Assembly: GCF_943734655.1 (NCBI RefSeq)
Contig: NC_071354.1
Location: forward strand, 175,556,411 to 175,620,410
DNA from: Sabethes cyaneus
Taxonomy: Eukaryota > Arthropoda > Insecta > Diptera > Culicidae
DNA: 64,000 nucleotides
Reading direction: 5' to 3'
Positions 1 through 12,289 of the stretch are shown in pieces. The position numbers and the translations under genes were made by a program. The stretch's first letter is position 1. Each line of letters begins with the position of its first letter. Under the pieces are notes generated by a model, which saw only the letters and a list, made by a program, of their open reading frames with translations, had not been told where the DNA came from and ran no database searches.

Positions 1-2980
1 TTCAAATACTTAATACAATATTTTTTTGTCAAGCGTTGTTCATTAAAGTGCGTTTAACGCAGTTTTTAGCATGTAGCATACTACATGTGGCATACAACTT
101 GTTGCCTAAACATTTGTGGCGTGAGCCCAGAGTTTCTTGAAAACATCGTCAACGTTTGAGAACAAGTTCCATGATACATGCTAACAATTTATCCGCACCT
201 TTAGCCTTCGAAAAACACTTATATTAAAAATCGCTCAATTCTTTGTAATGAAAACATTTTTTTGCCATTCCCTAACAAGTTCATGTTTCAGTAGGGTTAT
301 GGAAAAGCTAACTCTTCCAAGACCCAATTTTGATTAGATTAAATTATCATTGGATTTCTTTTAATTTTACTATCATTTAATAATTTAATTTTTTTCTGAG
401 TATGCTCACTGTTTGAATAGAAAATTATTGTATAAATAAAATGGCAATAATAATGACAACAGCTAGAACTATGAATGTGATCAAATCCAGTAGTAGGTAC
501 ACGACGACACGCAGTTTATCGACGCTGATCGTATCGATTGTATTCTCCGATATTGCCTCCGTGCTTCGACCACGCCATGGCAACGGCTTACAGCACCTGT
601 ACCAGGTGCGACCGGTAAAGCTTGTTGGTGTAATACGATAATTTAAATGGTCTGAGTATACAATAAAAATGTTCCGTTTTGGTCTATCTCAGCCCGTTCG
701 TTCTTACCTTTTCTGCTGTGAGGTACCTACGCGGTGCCCAAGCAGTCATCGAGGGAGACCGATAGAGATAGAGAGGTTTTAAAAATGCCACATAGGTACA
801 AGGTGTTGATGTTTTTCATCATGAAAACACCAACACCAGGCCGGAACTGCTGCTCCCGATCCAGGCACCTTTTCATGCTGTTGGATTTAGCCTTCTAGAA
901 GTAATCTATTGTTTGTGCTTCGCTTTTTGTTACATTTATTCTAGCAAATGACTCATAAATTTACATAAATACTGTAATTATAAAAAAGCAGCGATCGTCT
1001 GTGTGGCTATCCGGTCAGTCAAATTGAATTGGATATTTACAAACGCAGCTTATACGACCCACATGATATTAATTTGAATGCCTTAATCTGATAACCATTT
1101 GATATGCTCATAAAATTTAACGGATTATCAGCAACAGACGTTGGATTAGAAAGACTGGGCTCTTAGTCTTCCTTGAAGTATCCGGTAAAACACTTATCTT
1201 TTCTTTACCGCTTCGTTTTCGAGCTTTCGAGCAATAAACAATAATTGAAAAAGTGCAACATATTTTCGTAATGGCAACCGGGAGCTCACTATGCCTTTGC
1301 TTACTCAGTCATTAACATATTAAAGACCAAACACTTTAGAAACTTCTCAACCGGTAAACGGATATAGCCAAAAAGTACTTTCCAAATTGAAAGTTCCTTT
1401 TGAGGTTAACCGTTGTCGTTCGATAAACACCCATAAAGAGCACGTGTGCATTGTGCATAGCATGCATTCTAACAACGCAAAGGCAATTCCGAACCGAAGG
1501 AACTATCAACCCCGGCTTCGTTCAACTTCCCATTCATGAGGCTATCCTATCCGAAAATGGGTTCCCGGTTGAGTCAGCTGTTTTTCGGCGACTCTTTGCA
1601 ATTTTGCACAGCGGCATGCCTCTACAATAGATACGCCTTGTGCATCTATTCTAGTGCGCTGCAAGCTACTACCGGCTGCTGCGCTATACAGGATGAAAGC
1701 CTCAAACAAATGGCTGCAGGTGGCACGGGTAACGAGATAGCCATGAATGAATTCTGCTATATATAGAGTAGAAACCCTAGCAAGATTGCAAGCAATTAGC
1801 AGTTTTCATTTATGTTCAGCTGGAGAACACCGCAACCATTTGTACGAAGGTATACCTTTCCCCATTCCATTCACGTTGCCAGCGCAAACTGAATCCGAAC
1901 AAAAAATGCAGCCTATTCGGTCCTTGCCAAACCAAATAGACAAAATAGGACCATACACGTTGCGAAGCGGAAAGAATCCTGACGCGAACGAGCGCGCATA
2001 TGTTCAACTTCTGGGCACGTTCGGGAGGGTTTTGTCGAAGATCCCAATTTGCATTGTGCAATTTGCTAGAAAAGCAGCTGGATATGAGCTTTCGCCCAGA
2101 GCTGGGTCGTAATCTCCACTGCATACGTAAAACGCGTTAACCAGTTTGATACAGACGCAAACCATCGTAGTCGTCGTCTGCCAAAGCCGCACACGCAGTG
2201 CGAAGTCAACTGGAAGCTGTCTCCCCTGTTGCTGTTGTGGCTTTCCGGTTTTCCCGGAAATTATGAGTTTCCCATGTAAATACTCAACCTGGCTTGCTTG
2301 GTAATTGGATAGCGAACGATCTCTGGCGACCGCCAAGCTGTCTTTCAATGTAACAACACAGAAGCTAATTAGTTGACCAGCTGCGAACTGCGTTGTTGGG
2401 TGTATGTCCGAACCAGGCTGCCCGTGCTAGTAGTTCGCGTTACGTGACTCACTGTGATATGTGCGTTACTGTGAAGATTCGTATTTCATATTAGATACCA
2501 GAACTTTGGCAAATTTCCCGGTAACTTAACAGATTTTGAGAATTGTGTTGTTTTACATTTATTAGAAAAGTATGTAATGAAGGCGAATTTCACGGCCTCA
2601 ATAAAACTGATAGAATCGTAGATTCTCAATCCCAATTGTTTTTATCCACGAGTTCTAAAGGGCGTTAGGGCACATGCTTTGTTAAAACTTTTAATTTTTA
2701 ATTTTTTTACAAATTTTATAAACTCTAAAACAATCGAATTGAATAATTTCAAAATTTTGAAAAAAGCTTGTATCTAAACCTTCCCAAAGCATTTCAACCT
2801 AATAAAGTTACACGCACTAGCGTGTCCAGGAATAAACAAAAGGTGGGGACCAGACCATTAGGAAAAGATTCTGGCCAGGAAAAACAAGTAATCTTAGGGT
2901 GGCGAATCTACTATTACTTATCACGAAAAATCGGCCGATTAAGTGAAAATTTTGAATTTTCGGGTGCGATCGGATTCAAA
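1..2980. other. No recognisable gene; anonymous DNA
   Basis: I recognise no protein family, RNA gene or known repeat here. Open frames at 441-641 (+), 1747-2112 (+) and 2004-2348 (-) are short, overlap on opposite strands and have no recognisable motif. A TATATATAG string near 1758 could be a core promoter element, but no downstream gene supports it. GC content is higher around 1.5-2.4 kb than in the flanks, so a non-coding exon or an old retroelement remnant is possible. Confidence 0.5.
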
Positions 2981-2984
2981 ATCA

Positions 2985-3390
2985 AAGTGGTAATTTAACT
3001 AGAAATTAGGCATGGAACTGGATTAGGAATTGGACTTGACATAGGGTATTAAATTAGACTTGAATCGGAGTAATTTGGAATTAGACAGGAAAATATAGCT
3101 TAAAAGGTAATTTGAAGTTTTTATTTGAACTTGGTCTTGAAATTGGAAAGGAATTAGACTAAGAATTGGGCATGAAATTTAATTTAATATTAAAGTTGCA
3201 ATTGCATTTGAAATTATGCTCGAATTAGTATTGAAGTTCAAATTGTACTACAAATTGGACTTGAAATATGAGTTTACATTTGACTTAAAACTGGAATTAA
3301 CTTTACATTGAACAATCAATTTGAATTTGGTCTTGAATTTGGTCATGGGTACGAAATTAGACACGAAGTTTTACTGGAAATTAGGATTGA
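2985..3390. repeat. Degenerate AATTGGACTTGAA-type minisatellite
   Basis: About 400 bases are built from diverged versions of a short phrase such as GAAATTGGACTTGAAATTAG, recurring roughly every 15-20 bases. Copies are too diverged for a fixed period. It directly precedes T-run element copy 1. No coding potential is apparent. Confidence 0.6.
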
Positions 3391-3484
3391 CAACATCTCG
3401 TCTTGCTCTCTTACACGTTTTACCTATTTTCTGACCATTTTTTCTCTGCCCTAGTACCGTTTTTGTAGTTTTTGTTTCGTTTTT

Positions 3485-5389
3485 ACCTTTGTTATACTAT
3501 ATAACAAAGGTTTAGAAATTGGTCGAAAAACACGAAATTGATTCGAGGCCCAGAGGGCCGAATCACATATACCAAACGATAGAACTCGACGAACTGAGCA
3601 ATGTCTGTGTGTGTGTGTGTATGTGTGTATGTGTGTATGTGTGTATGTGTGTATGTGTGTGTGTGCAGCTCATTTTCTATCGCCTGTTTCTCGAAGGTGG
3701 CTTAACCGATTTGACCGCTTTTACTTTTGTTTGAAAGGTATTATTGCCTAGTATATCACTATTGAATTGCTTTGCGGTCCGACGTTTCGTTTAAAAGTTA
3801 TAAGCAAAAATGTGAAAACTACTTGACACGCGTTTCTCCGGAACTACACAACCAATTTTAACGATTTTAGTACCAAACGAAAGCTCTTGCTATTACTAAG
3901 CTTTTTGTCAAATTTTATTGAAAACGGACAAGTAGTTTAAAAGTTAGCTTTAAAAAACCTGTTTTGACTAGGCACAAATGATCGCCTGTTTCTCAGAGTT
4001 GGCTGAACCGATTTATGCGCTATTATTCTCATTTGAAAGGTAATATAGCCTAATAGATCACTATTGATTTGTTTTTTGATTGGACGTTTAATTCAAAAGT
4101 TATGAGCAATCGTATACAACACATTAAAATTTACAATTATTTTCGATGATTTCATCTTAGATAATTTATCTAGTTTAAATTAGTTTGGCATCAAATTAGA
4201 AGTTTTATTGCTGCAAATATATCTGCAAAATTTCAGAAGAATTGGTTTTGCCGGTCAAAAGATATTAACCCTTGAACACTCGCGCCAACTTTTGTAACAC
4301 GGTTACTTGCGGGAGACAATAGCCCAAAACCAAAAAACGTGCGCATTAGAGTTTTGACTAGGAAAACCTGGTTTTAGGTTTATCGCACCTTTGGAAGAGT
4401 TTTTTGAAATTGCAAGCTCTATCGTCTGGTAGAATTTAAATTTTTATTAATCCCCCTAAAAGTGAAATAAAAAAAATATTTTTTTTCAGTTTCAATATAA
4501 CACATTGATGTGTTCTGTAAAGTTTAAGAGCATATTATTACAAGAAACTTTGCTGAAGACAGTAACCTTCTATCTCTTCAGCGAAGAGAGAAAAATCTTA
4601 TTAATTTTATACGAATTTGTAAAATCAGTTTTTCCATTTTAGCTCGTTTTGTAATTGTTGTATGACTTTTTCATGTTGTACAAATAGTAAAAATACACAA
4701 CTTTGCTGAATATAGTTTACCTCTATGATTGCTTGTTTAGGAACTGTAGAACTTTGATTATAAAAATATCCTAATTTTGTCCCCGAATTACTCGACTATC
4801 GACAGACGGATACATTTAAAACATTTTACATTTGCTGATAGTTTTGTTGCATACAGACATCATTTTTCCATATGGAGAAACGATAGAAAATTCCAGTTGG
4901 GGCCGATTGCGGTACACCTCACATACTGATTGCTTCGTTTCTGGGATGTCAGTTTTTGGTGATCTATTTTGCCAACAGTTTAAAGTATTAATGCATTGAA
5001 TAATTATGGCATTTTGCTCATAACAAGTTTATTGAAGAATATACGTTGGTTAAATGTCGATTTGTAACTTTATAACAATATGGCATTCTAAAATCAACAC
5101 GTGTTGTACAAAATACAACAGCGTGAGTAACCGAAGGTTAATAAAAATTGATTACAGGAAATTATGCATAGTTCAAAACCTTTAAATTTGACCTTTACTA
5201 CGCAATGTATATGTTAAATAATAATATTTCCTCTTACAACTTACCTTTACTTGCATTTACTCAAATTAGTAATAACTTACTTATACTTACTCAGCAATTT
5301 CATGAAAAAAATAAACGCACTACGCAACGTTAACGTAGACGAAGACCGTATAACAAAGGTTCTTTCACCACTAGGTGGATTAAATCGGG
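3485..5389 (+). mobile_element. T-run element, copy 1 (non-coding, ~1.9 kb)
   Basis: Full-length copy of a family present four times in this window (also 41452, 43714 and 48025). It opens with a perfect palindrome, ACCTTTGTTATA then CTA then TATAACAAAGGT, followed by a (TG)n tract at 3607-3666. It ends with GTATAACAAAGGT (5348-5360) plus a 29-base tail containing the small hairpin CCACTAGGTGG. GTATAACAAAGGT is the exact reverse complement of the first 13 bases, so the element has 13-bp inverted repeats with a short 3' extension. The flanks are T5 on the left and T7 on the right. An internal partial duplication recurs around 'CGCCTGTTTCTC' at about 3680 and 3980. No open frame has recognisable homology, so it is non-autonomous or of unknown class. 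Confidence 0.8.
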
Positions 5390-5700
5390 TTTTTTTCTTG
5401 CGTATCGTTTGTTTGGTTTGGTTTATTTTTCTTCTTTTTATTTCCGTTTTTCCTGTTTTTCTCTTGTTTTTCTTTTTTTGACTCGAGTTTTTTGTTTTTC
5501 CTCTTTTTATCTCGTTTTACATTTTATTTTTTTTGTCCAGTTTTTTTCATTTTTCTTCGTTTACTGTACGTTTTTTTATTTTCTGTCCTCTTTTTCCTCT
5601 TATTTTTCACTCATCTAATTTGTAATTTTCTTCCCAGTTTTCGTCTTATCTCTTCCCGTTTTCCTTTTTTCGTTTGCAGTTTTATGCCCAGTACTAAACT
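5390..5700. repeat. T-rich degenerate satellite block
   Basis: Strongly pyrimidine-rich on the + strand, with runs of T4-T7 separated by CG, CTC or CC. Open frames here translate to F/L/S-rich low-complexity peptides and are not genes. T-run element copy 1 ends exactly at its left border. Confidence 0.75.
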
Positions 5701-5733
5701 TAGGTAACCGGAATCCTATGTGACTTACAAAAT

Positions 5734-6300
5734 AAGTAATTCTCATTGAAACGAGGCTACTACTGACACTAGGTCTTCAAATATTGGAATCTTTACATTT
5801 TATTGGTTGAACATGGTTAAAAATTTACAATTTCATTTTTAATACCTCGAAATAGTGGACGCCTAGTTCGCCAAGGTGCCTAACAGTTTCAAAAAAAGTT
5901 GAATTTTCAGCAAACCTTGAGATCTTCATCATGTGAAATTTGACAAATTTGCAATGAAACAACTAACAAATGGCCCGGTTCTGTAAAGAAGAAGAACAGG
6001 GCTTTCAAATGGAGTAAAAAATTTTTTGGCGGTCGTCTTGAATTTGGTCGCCTTATTGGATTTTATCAATAAATCGTCGTTTTCGCAGTGAGTCAGTCCC
6101 CCAACCGATTTTCGCTTTAAGACCACCATTGGAAAGCTGAGAAAAAATGCAATGAGAAACATTCATAAAATTAGGTGTGCAAAACAACCAGTTATCTATA
6201 GCAAGGTTCACAATTTCCATATAATTATTGTGATAGTACCAAAATTTGCTATTTTTTTAACCATTTTCAACCAATCAAGTGCAAAAATTCTAATGAGAAT
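5734..6300. mobile_element. Degraded copy of the 53-bp inverted-repeat element
   Basis: It aligns by eye along its whole length with the better preserved copy at 33489-33994. Shared landmarks include AGTAATTCTC, TCTTCAAATATTGG, CTTGAGAT, 'AACAACTAACAAAT' and 'TTGGATTTTATCAATAAAT'. The right inverted repeat is eroded, so the right end is approximate. It interrupts the T-rich block, which resumes at about 6310. Confidence 0.7.
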
Positions 6301-6309
6301 ATGACCTTT

Positions 6310-7905
6310 TGTCTTTTTATAACCCTTCTCTTTCTTGTTTTTCATTTTCGGCTGTTCCGTTTCTCCTTTTTTAGATACCCCGTATTTTCATCTTCTCTTT
6401 CACTTTTATTTTGTTTTTGATACCTTTACCTTTTCGGTCTTCCTTTTTGATCACTCGTTTTTCATCCCTTTCTCTCCAGTTAGTAGTTTTGTAGTTCCAT
6501 TTTTGCATCCCATTCCCGTTATATTTTCTCCTTTTAAAGTCGTTTAACCCCTTTGCCCGTTTTTGTTGTTTTTTCTATTGGTTTTCTTTTTTCTTTCTCT
6601 CTCTTTCGCTATTCTTCTTCTCTCTGGGTTTCTTTTATTTTCTGTTTTGTTTTTCCTTTCTTGTCTCGTTGGGCCTCTTTTTCTCTCCTATTTTCCCACT
6701 TTTCCCAGCACTTATTTTTTCTTTATTTTGTTATGTGTTTTCTTTATTTGTTTTGTTTTCTCGCTCTTTCTACCTTGTTTTTCCTTTGTTCTGCCCGCAG
6801 TTTCTTCTTCTCTTCTTTTCCTGTCCCGTTTTTCACCCTTCTCAGCTCTGTTTCACCCCGTTTTTATTCTTTTCTAGTTTAGTTTTTTATTTTCTCTTTC
6901 GTTAACATCCTTTCTATTTTATGGTTTTCGTTTGTTCCGTTCTCCTTCTTATTCTGCTTTTCCGTCTTTTCTGTCATGGTTGATTTATTGTTTTTGTGTT
7001 GTTTATCTTCCATTTTCATTTTTTCTCGTTTTCTGTTCTCAATTTTCCTGCTCATGTATATTCTTCTTTTCTTTTCCTCTTTTTCTATCCCGTTTTTTCT
7101 CCTTTTTTGTGACATTTGTTCTACGTTTGTGTCCTTTTTTCGTTCATTTCTTTTTGCTTTTTTCTTCCGTCTTCTTTGTTTTTCCGTCCAGTCTCCTTTT
7201 TTCGCCTCGTTTTCCCTTTTTTGTTTTATTTTTTCCCGCTATTTTTTCTTTTTACGTTCCATTTTCGCTTCTTTTAGGATTTTTCTGTTTTTCATGTCAG
7301 TTTTTCTACTTTTTTCGCTCTCTATGTCCTCCTTCTTTTCTTTTCCTGTTTTGTTTTTCTGTAATTCAGCTAGTTTTTCCTTCTTTCTGGTCCCGTTTTT
7401 TCTATTTTCTATGTCGGTAACACCTTTTCTATTTTTCAGTTCTTCTTCTCATTCTGGTGTTCATCTTTTTCAGTCATTTTCTGTTCATCGTTTTATTTCG
7501 CTTATTTTCCATTTCCCTTTTTTTTCTTGGTTTCCCTCTCTTTTTGTTATTAAGTTCCCTGCTAATGTATTTTCTCCTTTTAATCAGTCTTTTTAATCCC
7601 ATTTATACTCCTTTTTTGTTACGCCTGTTCTTTTTTCTGTCAAGTTTGTCCTCATATTCATACTCGTTTTTTGTCGTTTGTTTTTCTTGTCTTTCAGTTT
7701 TTTTTATTATATCGTTCGTTCTCGTTCTTTTTTTTGCAGTCTGCTTTTTTTACCACGTTTTCTCTTTTTCCCCCCGTTTTCTTCTTCTCCACTTTTTTCT
7801 TTTTTTGTCTACCATTTTCGCTCCTATTCTGTTATGATCTTTCTGTTTTTGATGTCAGTTTTTCTACTTTTTCTATCCCGTCTGTCTAGATTTTGTGACT
7901 TTTCT
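6310..7905. repeat. T-rich degenerate satellite block (1.6 kb)
   Basis: Continuation of the pyrimidine-rich array, with extreme strand asymmetry and tracts such as TTTTTCTCC and CGTTTTTC. Many overlapping frames stay open only because T-rich codons (Phe, Leu, Ser) avoid stops. I see no start context, domain or codon pattern suggesting real proteins. Confidence 0.8.
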
Positions 7906-8312
7906 TATGTAAAAAATCACGAGAAATCGATTGGTGAAGGGATGGTTTCAATGCGCGGAAATGACAAGAAGTAGCCCATTTTGCCTCATTCACCCTTATA
8001 TTTTTATAGTTTTGAATGAATCATATACAAACTTTTCCCAATTTGAGATTCTATGCTAAGGAAAGTAGAAGAATCTTAAGAAAAAGGTATATGAACAATT
8101 TTATTTTTATACAGCATGTATAATGTATGTAGAAGTCTGATTTGCCCCATTTTACTCAAGGATTTTGTACTAAAGTAAAAATACCAAGAATGTATTGTTT
8201 ACACTAATATTTTTATCGCGGTCAGTTATTCGAAAATTGGAACAAATTGCGTCACTCGATGAGCAACGTTGCGAATTTATTCTGCGCAAGCACCTGGAAA
8301 ATTCTCAACTCT

Positions 8313-8897
8313 CTCATCATAAATGATGAGACTAAGGTAAAGGCGGACTTCCGGCAGCTTCCATGGCTACTGTACTTCAGCGCCCCGCACAAGTTTGATG
8401 TTTAGGAGGAAGCAAGGATGCAGAAACTTTCAAAGTTTGCCAAAAATACATGATTTGGCAAGCGATATGCTCATGTGGCAAACAGAGAGCGCATTTCGTG
8501 ACTACCGGGACTGTAAACGGGCTGAACTACTTCAAGGGGTGTCTACAGAAGTGTCTGCTTCCTCTGTTGAAGCAGACTCTCTCGAAGGTCCTACGATCTT
8601 CTGGCCAGATCTAGCTTCGTGCCACTATTCAAAGTATGTCCTGGTGTGGTACGAAGCCTACGGGGTTACTTTTGTACCCAAGGACATGAACCTCTCCAAC
8701 GCACCGGAACTAAGACCCAATGAAAAATACTGGCAGGTACTACGGAAGCATCCTAACGAGGAGTCAAGTCTGAGGAAGACATGAAGAAAAAGTGGGTATT
8801 CATACAGAAGAAGCTGTAGCGAGATGTTGCACAAAACTTTTTCAGTGGAATTAAGCGTATGGTGCGAGCATACGGTTATGGTATTGAAGTTGAATGA
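8313..8897 (+). pseudogene. Tc1/mariner ITmD37E transposase, broken
   Basis: This is the catalytic half of a DD37E transposase spread over shifted frames. Landmarks in order are INDETKVKADF (8319-8351, first catalytic Asp), KKYMIWQAICSCG, FVTTGTVNG, FWPDLASCHYS (second Asp), PELRPNEKYW (catalytic Glu) and the C-terminal KRMVRAYGYGIEVE ending at 8897. Exactly 37 residues separate the second Asp from the Glu, the defining spacing of the ITmD37E group. Disruptions include an in-frame TAG after HKFDV, a frameshift before KKYMIWQ, another between LLKQTLS and EGPTIF, and a TAG in QKKL. The N-terminal DNA-binding domain is not recognisable. It is a dead copy. Confidence 0.85.
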
Positions 8898-9153
8898 AAT
8901 AAATATGACGTGAGCTTATTAATGGTTTATATTTTATAATCTGAGAGTTTGAAAAGGATCGGTCAATTAGGTAATTTTCTACAGCGTTTCTTCCGCGATG
9001 CAATTTGATGTGGGGCACCCTTTAGGTGGAGCACGTGTCTAGTGTGCCCCAGCCTGGGCACCCCAGACTAGTTACATGCCAGTCAGACGAGGTATTATTG
9101 TTGTCCTGAATTTGTCAAAAAGCAACTTCGCAGTGTATTTATATTTCAGAGAG

Positions 9154-9561
9154 GCGATATTTTCATTGCAACCGGGACCATCAATCAGGAAATTTACGTG
9201 AACTACTATCGTGAAAAACGTCTGCTATCTTTCCTGAAGCAACATGATTTTTTCCGTACTGTTTTGGCCGGATTTGGCAGGTGCATTACGGAATGAAAAG
9301 CATCAAATGCCGTATTTTCAGGATCACAAGCGAGCATAAAACTTTTTTAACTATCTAGTTGAATCTTGCCATTATGGAACAAAGACCATATCAAGCGGTA
9401 AGGAAGCTTTGCGCCCAAGAATAAGAAGCCGTCCAACAGATCAAAGCTTCGCTCAAGGAAAACTGGAGTTCTGCGGTGATGGATGAGTGATGATGGACAG
9501 CGGCTGTACAGAATCTGATGACAGGAGTTAAACGAACTGGAAGCTTAACTGAACATTTTAA
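9154..9561 (+). pseudogene. Second ITmD37E-type transposase relic
   Basis: A different, more eroded DD37E relic 260 bases downstream of the first. Readable pieces are FIATGTINQEIYVNYY, EKRLLSFLKQHDFF, FWPDLA with the second catalytic Asp, and a C-terminal stretch IKASLKENWSSAVMDE then AAVQNLMTGVKRT. Stops and frameshifts separate them, and the Glu block is not readable. An 83-base part of it (9281-9363) recurs at 11473-11555. Confidence 0.65.
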
Positions 9562-10464
9562 GTTTTGGGCGTAATAGTTTAAAGGTTATTACACAATTGC
9601 ATAAATGCTAAAATGTGAAATTCTTTGTGAAACTTTGCGCGGGGCCCTTTTCATCTGTGAGACAAAAAACGTTAAAAATATAGTTACAAAATATGCAAAC
9701 AAATTGCGAAACTAACTACGTATTTGGTCAAAATTGGACCGTTTGGGTACTAAAATATGTTGCAGTTTATGCATTTGTTGTTATCAATTCGAGCGACGTA
9801 CGTCATCACAGTTCACACGAGATGCTTTGTGTTGTTTTTTTCTTATACATAGGTAGTATTCTTCCTGCTCATGAACGTGACTGACTGAGGAACGTCCCTT
9901 GCTCGAGAAAATCACTAGACTATCCCGAAAGCTTTTCCCCCCGGTGCGGTGCAGTGCCGGTGGTGTAAGGTGTAAAGTAAAATATCCTGCATTTTGCCAG
10001 CTTCACACTGATGCTGGTTCGTGTATCGTAACTACGGTTACTTTTACACGCTTATTTTCCGCTCACATCCTGCACTCTCAGCTCTTTTATTTATGGTACG
10101 AATGATTTTTATGACACATTTTTCGCACCAATCATTTTTATGTTTTCTACATCCATTTTATCTCCACGGCCGGCGTCGTAGCTCTTCTTCCCCACACATG
10201 GCCACTGCCTGGCTGAGATCCACGCTTCCTAATTCCAGCGATAGCGTGTTTGATACTTTCACTTGGCCGTCACTCTTAGTAGAAGGTTTTTTTTGCTTCA
10301 TATCATACGTGCAGTCTTTTTTTTACGAACCCTTCTTGATATTTATTTCTTCCTTCCCGTTAGTAGTATCGCAGCTGCTTATGTTCACCACGTTTATTCT
10401 CACTATTTTATTTGCGCTCCCTCCCCGTCTATCATGATAACAGTACATATCTCCTTCAGTGCGC

Positions 10465-10496
<32 letters not shown>

Positions 10497-10880
10497 AGTG
10501 AGCATCACGCCACAAAGCCCCGATTTGTTGAAAAGAAGGGAATGGAGCTTGAAAGTCGGTATGTTGCAGAATGAAAATCTGATCGTGTGGTCAAAAACAT
10601 TATTACGTAATACCTGCGGGATTGATTTACGTTGATGAAATTTGGAAGATAAGTGACTTGATATAATTTCATTGCTAATTCTATTAATATCGTAGTGCTT
10701 GATAAAGACTATTTCATTTAGAATTTGGCCGCATACAATTTCCAATTTCTTCATGAGGAAATTAGGTAGCGTGCCTGCGGATAACTCCGCGCAGCACATT
10801 ATTCCGCGCACTCATCCTAAAAATCCATTTTTCAGTAGTAAATTTCACTGAAACGTCGTTAATATGCGTACTATTATAAT
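9562..10880. other. Anonymous DNA with a (GTT)n tract
   Basis: No gene is recognised. A GTT/CAA trinucleotide tract lies at about 10464-10497 and makes the minus-strand frame 10323-10811 appear glutamine-rich. That frame has no other recognisable feature and probably reflects the microsatellite. Confidence 0.5.
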
Positions 10881-10881
10881 A

Positions 10882-11008
10882 CAGGTCGGACTCGATTATC
10901 CGGGTGAAAAAAAATTGTAAATAGGTTTTTTGAAATGTGTTCACGTCAAAACATTATGTTTAACATTATAAAATTTTCTTTTTCACCCGGATAATCGAGT
11001 CCGACCTG
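10882..11008. mobile_element. 127-bp pogo/Tigger-like MITE with TA duplication
   Basis: Near-perfect terminal inverted repeats of about 30 bases start CAGGTCGGACTCGATTATCC and are mirrored at the right end. The element is flanked by TA on both sides (10880-10881 and 11009-11010). The CAG start, the TA target and the GACTCGATTATCCGG core resemble pogo/Tigger-type inverted repeats of the Tc1/mariner superfamily. The internal sequence is non-coding and AT-rich, so it is a non-autonomous deletion derivative. Confidence 0.9.
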
Positions 11009-11472
11009 TATACCGTATTCCTTTAACATTATTGTCAAAAACAGACAACTGTTGATTCGTTACTTAAGCCAAACCAAAGGCTAGTTCATTGCACGCAGAT
11101 CAATAATTTCCGTGCGTTTCTTAACAACTATAAAGAAGGTCTAAATTATAGGAAGATTTTTTCGCTCCGAAATACATATAATTTTTATAATTGATTCGTA
11201 TCACGTAGGTAAATAGATGTATGCATATATTGGAATAGTTATAAATAACTCATTTTTCTGTAAGTTGTGTTTAAAGATTTGTTGTGAGCGTAAAAAAGAG
11301 CAGAGAATTTAGTGTTGTTTATAATTTCACCCGGATGCAGCAGAATCATGACGCAGAAAAACGGCTAGCAGAATATGCATGATTTTTTACAAAATTATTC
11401 AGATGTGTTTGAGGAAAGTCACATAAGGTTGTTCAGTTCGAAATTCTTCGAAAATGTTCGGGACTCCGACCA

Positions 11473-11555
11473 GTGAATTACGGAATGAAAAGCATCAAAT
11501 GCCGTATTTTCAGGATCAGAAGCGAGCATAAAACTCTCTCAACTATCTAGTTGAA
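11473..11555 (+). repeat. 83-base duplicate of a transposase-relic segment
   Basis: It matches 9281-9363 almost base for base, from GTG.ATTACGGAATG to CTATCTAGTTGAA. Both borders are sharp and the surrounding sequence is unrelated. See the relic at 9154-9561. Confidence 0.85.
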
Positions 11556-11559
11556 GGCG

Positions 11560-12289
11560 TTTAATATCTTTCCAACAATTGTATATATAAGACACAGTAG
11601 AATAAAAGAAACAAAGTGATCAATCACAAGTAAATAATATTACTAAGTTTATTTCAAAATATAGTGATAGAAACTATTCAAGTAAATTTGTTCAAACATT
11701 TAAGCTTCAGCCGTATTTCGGGTTTTATGTAATATTTGTATAAATTTAAAAGCTAGGCAACGGTAGACTCTCTCTTTCTCTCACCCTCTTACACACAATC
11801 TCACTTATCCACTTTCCTTATTTTGGTAAAAAACAGTTCAGGCGTTCCGGAGTTCTGGCAGAACATAATTCAAACATTCTTTGTCATTTATGTATGTACT
11901 AGCTGAGCGCCCGATCTAACTCTGTCTTTCAGCCATCTTTATATTGGTTATCGTTACGAAAATTTTCAAAATTTTCGTAATGAAGAAAGAAACCCCTTTT
12001 TTCTTCATTTGACGTTCCTCCCTAACTTTGACACCTCCCGCGCTTTTATCAGAGATCACCCCTCTTTTATCGTCCATCCATCTGCGTATGTATATGGCTT
12101 CGTTTCGTAAATTTCCATAATGCAAGAGCCCCCTCCTGAGGGCAACTCCATCCCTTTTTACCTCAAATATTCGTTGGTTTCTTTTCCGAAAATTCCTATT
12201 CCTAGAAAGAGAAACAAAGCCTTTTTTCCTTTCCACTTAGTACCTTCTCCCATTTTCAACTCCCCCTCCCCTTCTACTCTACTTCAAGT
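11560..12289. other. Anonymous AT-rich DNA
   Basis: No gene or repeat family is recognised. Frames at 11916-12236 (-) and 12120-12380 (+) overlap on opposite strands and show no domain; the last part of the latter belongs to the LINE remnant that begins near 12290. Confidence 0.4.

Noticed and set aside
1747..2348. Overlapping frames on both strands as a possible host exon
   Set aside because: No splice structure, domain or consistent frame could be supported; kept only as anonymous sequence.
3519..3734. Open frame with a Cys-Val repeat (also at 41486 and 43748)
   Set aside because: This is the translation of the (TG)n tract in T-run elements, not a cysteine-rich peptide gene.
3485..5389. 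T-run element interpreted as a Helitron because of its 3' hairpin
   Set aside because: It lacks a TC start and a CTRR end, does not insert between A and T, and has inverted repeats; the empty site shows a T-run target instead.
5251..7974. Many long overlapping open frames rich in Phe, Leu and Ser
   Set aside because: They follow from the T-rich composition, overlap in several frames and have no domains or start context. The same applies to 37447-40245 and 54426-54896.
10323..10811. 162-codon minus-strand frame with a polyglutamine run
   Set aside because: The glutamines come from a GTT/CAA microsatellite; the rest has no recognisable motif and the opposite strand is open too.
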